Source: Lentzea aerocolonigenes (GTDB lineage: Bacteria > Actinomycetota > Actinomycetes > Mycobacteriales > Pseudonocardiaceae). From it: DNA of 64,000 nucleotides. Location of the stretch: positions 1 to 64,000 of the forward strand of contig NZ_JYJG01000069.1 in assembly GCF_000955955.1 (NCBI RefSeq), written 5' to 3'. Both the position numbers and the translations under genes were made by a program. Of the stretch, positions 59,766-64,000 are shown one piece after another. Position 1 is the first letter of the stretch. Every line of letters starts with the position of its first letter. The notes under the pieces were generated by a model. The model was given only the letters and a program-made list of their open reading frames with translations. It ran no database searches and was not told the DNA's origin.

Positions 59766-60476
59766 ATGCCGAACGAACTCGTGTGGGACCGCCCAGAGCC
59801 GCCCAGCAAGCCGTCGCCGACCCCGTTGAGCAGGGATCTGATCGTGAGCGCCGCGATCAGGCTCGCCGACGAGGGTGGGCTCGACGAGGTGTCGCTGCGC
59901 AAGGTGGCCGCCGCGTTGAACGCCGGCCCCATGCGGCTGTACGGCTACATCGAGACCAAGGACGAGCTGCTCGACCTGATGGTCGACGAGGTCTACGGCG
60001 AGATCGAACTGCCCCCACCCGGGACCGGCTGGCGCGAGGGGCTGACGCAGATCGCTGCCGGCATCCGCGCGGCGGCGAAGCGGCACGAGTGGTTCGTCGA
60101 CCTGGTCGGGGGCCGCCCGCGCCGGGGCCCGAACTCACTGCGGCACATGGAGGCGTCACTCGCCACGCTCGAGGGCAAGCCGGAGTTCCCGACCATCGAC
60201 CACGTCCTGGGCGCGGTCGGCACGGTGATGGCGTTCGTCCACGGCGCGGTCCGCGGCGAGGTCACCGAGGCGCGCGCCGAACGGTCCACCGGCATGACCG
60301 AGGAGCAGTGGCAGCGGGCGTCCGGCCCGTACATCGAGCGGATGCTGGCGACCGGGGAGTTCCCGACGCTCGCCAAGGTCGTGTACGACGCCGAGCACAC
60401 CAACTCGGCGGCTGTGTTCGACATCGGTCTGAGCTACGTGCTCGACGGCATCGCTACGAGGCACACCCCTGCGTAG
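59766..60476 (+). CDS. TetR-family repressor of the monooxygenase
   Basis: A 236-residue regulator with an N-terminal helix-turn-helix (LIVSAAIRLADEGGLDEVSLRKVAAALNAGPMRLYGYI, about residues 25-62) and a TetR_C-type ligand domain. Divergent from the flavin monooxygenase and next to two palindromic operators. This is the classical layout for substrate-induced oxidases and resistance genes. The ATG at 59766 is used; a -10-like TATTGT sits eight bases before it. Its 3' end overlaps marP by 23 bases. Confidence 0.87.
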   Translation: MPNELVWDRPEPPSKPSPTPLSRDLIVSAAIRLADEGGLDEVSLRKVAAALNAGPMRLYGYIETKDELLDLMVDEVYGEIELPPPGTGWREGLTQIAAGIRAAAKRHEWFVDLVGGRPRRGPNSLRHMEASLATLEGKPEFPTIDHVLGAVGTVMAFVHGAVRGEVTEARAERSTGMTEEQWQRASGPYIERMLATGEFPTLAKVVYDAEHTNSAAVFDIGLSYVLDGIATRHTPA

Positions 60477-61641
60477 ACGCGCGGCGGGTCAGCGTCGGCG
60501 CCTTCTGCGCCATCGACTGCACCTGCTGCGCGGTCAGCACGAAGCCCGTCTCCGGGTCGTCCACCGCGGCACCGAAGACCACGCCCATCACGCGGCCCTG
60601 CGTGTCCACCAGCGGGCCGCCGGAGTTGCCGGACCGGACCTCGGCGCGAACCGTGTAGACGTCCCGCGTGACCGTCTGGGCGTCGTAGATGTCCGGACCG
60701 CGCAGCAGCGGGATCCGCTCGCGCACACGGGCCGGGGACGGCTTGTACGGACCGTCCAGCGGATAGCCGAGCACGATGCCGTCCTCGCCGGGCTGCACCT
60801 CGTCGCTGCGGAACTGCAGCGGCGTGGCCTCCAGGTCCGGCACCGCGAGCACAGCGATGTCCGTACGCGGGTCGTAGGCGACGACGGTGGCGTCGAACTG
60901 GCCGCGGCCGACCTCGACCGTCACCTCGTTCGTGCCGGCGACCACGTGCGCGTTGGTCATGACCCGTTCCGGCGCGATCACGAACCCGGTGCCTTCGAGA
61001 GCACGCGAACACGACGGCGCGCGACCGCGGATCTTCAGCACGGACGACTGCAGCCGCTTCGGCACCGGGGAGTTCGCGAGCTGGTCGTTCGGCGGCTCGA
61101 CCTCCTTGAGCGGCGTCCGGTTGAACGGGTCCATCGCCGCCGGGAAACCCGAGACGTCGAAGAGCTTCTGCAGGTCACCGGACAGCACCCGCGCGGCCTG
61201 CGGCATGGTCTGGTCGACCTTGCCGAGGATCACCGACTGCTTGAGCGACGACGTGAGATCAGGCAGGCCGACGACCGAGGTCAGCGGGAGCGCGATCATC
61301 CACGCCACGATGAAGACGACCAGGCCCTGCACGATGGCGCCCAGGGCGTTGTCCGCGCCGCGCAACGGCGACGCGTTGACCCTGGCCTTGATCGTCCGCC
61401 CGATGTAGACGCCGATCGTCTCGCCCAGCGCCACGAGCAGCACCACGATGCCGACCGCGAACACGACCTTGGTGACGACGTTCTCGAACTGGGACACCAG
61501 CAGCGGTGCGATCTGCGTGCCGAGGATCAGGCCGACGAGCACACCGACGAACGCGGGCAGCGCGACGACCATGCCTTGCCTGGCCCCGGACACCGCGGCG
61601 ATCGCGGCAAGGCCCAGCACGAGCAGGTCAACCCAGTTCAA
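60454..61641 (-). CDS. marP: Periplasmic-facing serine protease MarP
   Basis: A 395-residue membrane protease. Four N-terminal membrane helices (CvpA-like, residues 1-130) precede a chymotrypsin-like domain with the catalytic His in TNAHVV (near residue 230), Asp in DPRTDIAVL (near residue 262) and Ser340 in RSGNSGGPL. In M. tuberculosis MarP protects against acid and oxidative stress and is controlled by a disulfide; here Cys211 (APSCSRALEG region) and a near-terminal Cys are candidates. Last gene of the nth-thioredoxin-Nudix-marP minus-strand run, 15 bases after the Nudix gene. Confidence 0.92.
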   Translation of the reverse strand: MNWVDLLVLGLAAIAAVSGARQGMVVALPAFVGVLVGLILGTQIAPLLVSQFENVVTKVVFAVGIVVLLVALGETIGVYIGRTIKARVNASPLRGADNALGAIVQGLVVFIVAWMIALPLTSVVGLPDLTSSLKQSVILGKVDQTMPQAARVLSGDLQKLFDVSGFPAAMDPFNRTPLKEVEPPNDQLANSPVPKRLQSSVLKIRGRAPSCSRALEGTGFVIAPERVMTNAHVVAGTNEVTVEVGRGQFDATVVAYDPRTDIAVLAVPDLEATPLQFRSDEVQPGEDGIVLGYPLDGPYKPSPARVRERIPLLRGPDIYDAQTVTRDVYTVRAEVRSGNSGGPLVDTQGRVMGVVFGAAVDDPETGFVLTAQQVQSMAQKAPTLTRRASTQGCAS

Positions 61642-61656
61642 CCCGAAACCTCCGCC

Positions 61657-62316
61657 TCACTGTGTAGCGCGCAACGCTAGTTCAAGGTCACGCACATCGG
61701 TCGCATCCCACGGCTGTTCCCAGCCGCCGAGTGCGATCAGGCCGTTGATCAACCCCGCGGTGAAGCCCCACACCAGCATGCCCGGCGCGGAGAAGGCCGC
61801 TCCGACGTAACCCGCAGGGTGACGCACCCGGAACCTGTTCGCAGGATCGGCGAGGTGCGCGACCGGCACCCGCGCGACGGCGGCGGTCTCCGCCGGGTCG
61901 ACAGGTGCGACGGGGCTCGGCTGTTCCCAGTAGGCGAGCACGGGTGTGACCACGAACCCGGACACCGGCACGTACAGCTCCGGCAGCAGGGCGAGCGGTC
62001 TCACTCCTTCCGCAAGTACACCTGTCTCCTCGTAAGCCTCGCGTAATGCGGTGGCGACGGGCCCGTCGTCGGTCGGGTCGGACGCCCCGCCGGGGAACGC
62101 GACCTGGCCCGGATGCGAGCCCAGCGTGTCCGAACGGCGCAGCAGCAACACGTCCGGCCCGTGGACCTCGTCCTCGCCGAACAACATCAGCACGGACGCC
62201 TCGCGCACGCCCTCTGACGGCGCCCGAGGGACCCGCATGAACGTGCTCGCGTCGATCGTCTCGGTGGCCTTGGCCAGGCGCAGCATCCAGTCGGGTGGCT
62301 CTGCTGCCTCCGTCAT
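61657..62316 (-). CDS. Nudix hydrolase, CoA-pyrophosphatase type
   Basis: A 219-residue enzyme. The Nudix box reads GGASDPTDDGPVATALREAYEETGV (about residues 75-99) and is preceded by the CoA-type LLLRRSDTLGSHPGQVAFPGG motif. It should cleave CoA or its derivatives to phosphopantetheine and 3',5'-ADP. ATGA overlap with the thioredoxin-like gene; counterpart of Rv3672c. The long REAYEETG helix retains the metal-binding glutamates. Confidence 0.88.
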   Translation of the reverse strand: MTEAAEPPDWMLRLAKATETIDASTFMRVPRAPSEGVREASVLMLFGEDEVHGPDVLLLRRSDTLGSHPGQVAFPGGASDPTDDGPVATALREAYEETGVLAEGVRPLALLPELYVPVSGFVVTPVLAYWEQPSPVAPVDPAETAAVARVPVAHLADPANRFRVRHPAGYVGAAFSAPGMLVWGFTAGLINGLIALGGWEQPWDATDVRDLELALRATQ

Positions 62317-62873
62317 CGAACCGCCTTCTCCACCTGCTCGGGCGTCTGGAAGTACGGCGGATCCGTGATCTGCCGGACCAACCCGTCCGCTGATACGTAA
62401 TACGTGGCGGGAAGCGGCTTCGGCGCCTTGACGCGCTTGCGAAGTTCATCGGCGCCGTCGAACACCGAGGGCAGCCGCACGCCGAGCTTCGCGAGCAGCT
62501 CCAGGCCGTCGGCTTCCCTGCTGTCCACAAGAACTGGGACGACCGGGACGGCACCTGGTTGCTTCGCATACGTTTCGAGCACGGGCAGCTCCTGCTGACA
62601 CGGCTGGCACCAGGTCGCCCAGAAGTTGATCAGCATCGGCCCCTTCAGCGCGAGGGCCGTCCGGGTGCCGTCGCCGAGGCACGTGACGTCTACGCCGCCT
62701 GGTGCGCCGGGCACGCACGGCCGCAGCTGGGCCTGCGCGCGCAACGCGGCAACGTCCTGGGCCGGGCGGGTCGGCGTGGGCGGCTCCGGTGACTTGTCAC
62801 GGGGCCAGAGCGCCACGACACCCGCCACGCCCAGGACGAGCACGAGGACGAGCCAGCGAGTGCGGTTGTTCAC
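62313..62873 (-). CDS. Membrane-anchored thioredoxin-like protein (TlpA/ResA type)
   Basis: A 186-residue protein with one N-terminal membrane helix (about residues 8-24) and an extracytoplasmic thioredoxin fold. The active site is WCQPC (near residue 88) and the cis-Pro loop is in PLPATYYV. It would reduce or shuffle disulfides outside the membrane, possibly for cytochrome maturation or for MarP next door. An extra Cys pair earlier (LRPCVPG and VTCLG) may form a structural disulfide. The GTG overlaps the nth stop (GTGA). Counterpart of Rv3673c. Confidence 0.87.
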   Translation of the reverse strand: MNNRTRWLVLVLVLGVAGVVALWPRDKSPEPPTPTRPAQDVAALRAQAQLRPCVPGAPGGVDVTCLGDGTRTALALKGPMLINFWATWCQPCQQELPVLETYAKQPGAVPVVPVLVDSREADGLELLAKLGVRLPSVFDGADELRKRVKAPKPLPATYYVSADGLVRQITDPPYFQTPEQVEKAVR

Positions 62874-63634
62874 CCCACCAGCTTCTCACCGGACCGGACT
62901 CGGTCGGCGAGCTCCAGCAGGTGCGGCTTCTCGTCGCCCTTCACGAGTTTGGCGGCCTTCACCGGGTCCTCGGGGCCGATGCCGTACGACGGGCAGTCCT
63001 TCATCAGCAGACAAGCCCCGCACGCAGGGGTTTTGGCGTGGCAGACGCGACGGCCGTGGAAGATGATCCAGTGCGACGCCATGGTCCAGTCGCGCTTCTC
63101 GATGATCGCGCCGATGGCGTGCTCGACCTTGACCGCGTCCTCTTCCGCGGTCCAGCCCCAACGGCGGACGAGACGCCCGAAGTGGGTGTCGACTGTGATG
63201 CCGGGCACATCGAACGCGTTGCCGAGAACCACGTTGGCCGTCTTGCGTCCTACACCTGGGAGCTTCACCAGCTCCTCGAGAGTGCCGGGAACCACACCGT
63301 CGTACTGCTCCACAAGAGCAGCACCGAGACCTAGCAGAGACGTTGCCTTGTTCCGGTAGAAACCGGTCGGGCGGATCATCTCTTCGAGTTCGACCCGGTC
63401 GGCGCCGGCGTAGTCGGCGGCCGTCGGGTACTTCGCGAAGAGCGCGGGAGTGACCTCGTTGACCTTCTTGTCGGTGCACTGGGCGGACAGCACCACCGCC
63501 ACGACCAGCTCGAGCGGCGTGGTGAAGTCCAGCTCGCAGTGCGCGTCGGGGTATCCCTCGGCAAGCACGCGCACCATCCGGCGGGCCCTGCGGGTCAGAC
63601 CGACTTTGGTTTCCGGCTTCTTGGTTGCGGGCAC
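62870..63634 (-). CDS. nth: Endonuclease III
   Basis: A 254-residue base-excision DNA glycosylase/AP lyase for oxidised pyrimidines. The helix-hairpin-helix is [12 protein letters not shown], with the catalytic Lys in GRKTA and the catalytic Asp in ITVDTHFGR. The [4Fe-4S] cluster is bound by Cys-x6-Cys-x2-Cys-x5-Cys in [18 protein letters not shown] (near residue 200). The GTG at 63634 gives the usual short N-terminus. First gene of the four-gene operon ending in marP. Confidence 0.94.
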   Translation of the reverse strand: MPATKKPETKVGLTRRARRMVRVLAEGYPDAHCELDFTTPLELVVAVVLSAQCTDKKVNEVTPALFAKYPTAADYAGADRVELEEMIRPTGFYRNKATSLLGLGAALVEQYDGVVPGTLEELVKLPGVGRKTANVVLGNAFDVPGITVDTHFGRLVRRWGWTAEEDAVKVEHAIGAIIEKRDWTMASHWIIFHGRRVCHAKTPACGACLLMKDCPSYGIGPEDPVKAAKLVKGDEKPHLLELADRVRSGEKLVG

Positions 63635-63713
63635 TGATTCAGCGTAGTCAACACGCCGACACGACCCCCTAGACGCGTACTCGAATCCCTCATGCGCCAC
63701 ACTGCGGAGCATC

Positions 63714-63953
63714 ATGACTGCCTGGTTTGTGATCGTCGTCCCGATCGTGATCATGTTCTTCGCGCTCTTCATGGAGCGCGTCGAAGCGAAGCTCCGGCAC
63801 GTCGCCGTGCAGGAGAACGAGGTCGAGGAGTTCCTGGAGTCCGCCAGGCCTGATGAGGTCAAGGCGCTCTACGGACACGGCATCGGTCGCGCCCTCGAGC
63901 TGTTCCGCCTGCGTCGTCGCGGCCGCGGTGGTGTGCGCAAGCGCGTCCGCTAG
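63714..63953 (+). CDS. Small membrane protein (Rv3675-like)
   Basis: A 79-residue protein with one N-terminal membrane helix ([16 protein letters not shown], residues 5-20), a charged helix and a strongly basic end ([15 protein letters not shown]). It is divergent from nth with 79 bases between starts. Function unknown; conserved position before the crp gene in mycobacteria, which would lie just past the right edge. Confidence 0.7.
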   Translation: MTAWFVIVVPIVIMFFALFMERVEAKLRHVAVQENEVEEFLESARPDEVKALYGHGIGRALELFRLRRRGRGGVRKRVR

Positions 63954-64000
63954 TGGCCCCTGTGCTGGCAGCCACCCGAATGGCGTAAACTGATTCGTTG

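Noticed and set aside
62520-62528. Additional DnaA box (CTGTCCACA)
   Set aside because: Single, mismatched at the first base, and inside the thioredoxin-like coding region.

Overview
This is a GC-rich actinomycete chromosome segment, most likely from the Pseudonocardiaceae (Lentzea, Saccharothrix or Amycolatopsis type). That placement is inference from codon use, GTG/TTG starts, many ATGA/GTGA gene overlaps and gene content. Gene order from the DNA polymerase III delta-prime gene (16.5 kb) to the right end follows the Mycobacterium tuberculosis Rv3644c-Rv3675 block as I remember it: holB, topA, an Rv3647c-like gene, the DUF1998 helicase, a Tad pilus operon, ssd, 6C RNA, a HAD hydrolase, acs, a DUF1469 protein, an EphE-like protein, marP, a Nudix gene, a thioredoxin-like gene and nth. 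No prophage, insertion sequence, CRISPR array or rRNA was seen.

Left arm (1-16.5 kb), accessory in character. It holds a C4-dicarboxylate symporter (dctA), two tandem DUF885 metallopeptidase paralogues and a secreted HNH lipoprotein nuclease. Next comes a two-gene module, a NACHT-LRR STAND NTPase followed by a DUF4062 protein, which ends at a shared hairpin beside a tRNA-Thr(CGT). A secreted anchored protein follows. Then comes a divergent uronate cluster: GH88 unsaturated-uronide hydrolase plus LctP-type permease on the minus strand, kduI-kduD-iclR on the plus strand, with an IclR-like operator between them.

Core block (16.5-33.3 kb): holB, an MFS transporter fused to a thymidylate-kinase-like domain with a ruined P-loop, topA, and an Rv3647c-like gene. 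Six tandem paralogous lipoproteins follow, each with two conserved cysteines. Then come a K+-independent H+-pyrophosphatase, an MrfA-like helicase, and an AadA-like nucleotidyltransferase preceded by a possible leaderless 15-codon leader peptide.

Tad/septum block (33.7-41.4 kb, mostly minus strand): a prim-pol-like gene and a Flp/Tad pilus operon headed by ssd. Between ssd and tadA are three micro-genes and a 302-residue protein made of tandem copies of a TadA N-terminal segment. All of these are chained by 4-nt start/stop overlaps. Two perfect DnaA boxes and the 6C small RNA lie upstream of ssd.

Muramic acid salvage block (42.0-50.2 kb): NagZ-like GH3, NamZ, an AmiE-like serine hydrolase, a divergent MocR regulator and AhpD-like pair, then murR-murQ. 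Together these would release MurNAc from peptidoglycan fragments outside the cell and convert MurNAc-6-phosphate to GlcNAc-6-phosphate inside it.

Right arm (50.2-64 kb): an Lrp regulator divergent from kynA-kynU (tryptophan to anthranilate), acs, nhaA, a DUF1469 protein, an EphE-like hydrolase whose nucleophile position is Ala, a TetR/flavin-monooxygenase divergent pair with visible operators, and a stress/repair operon nth-thioredoxin-Nudix-marP.
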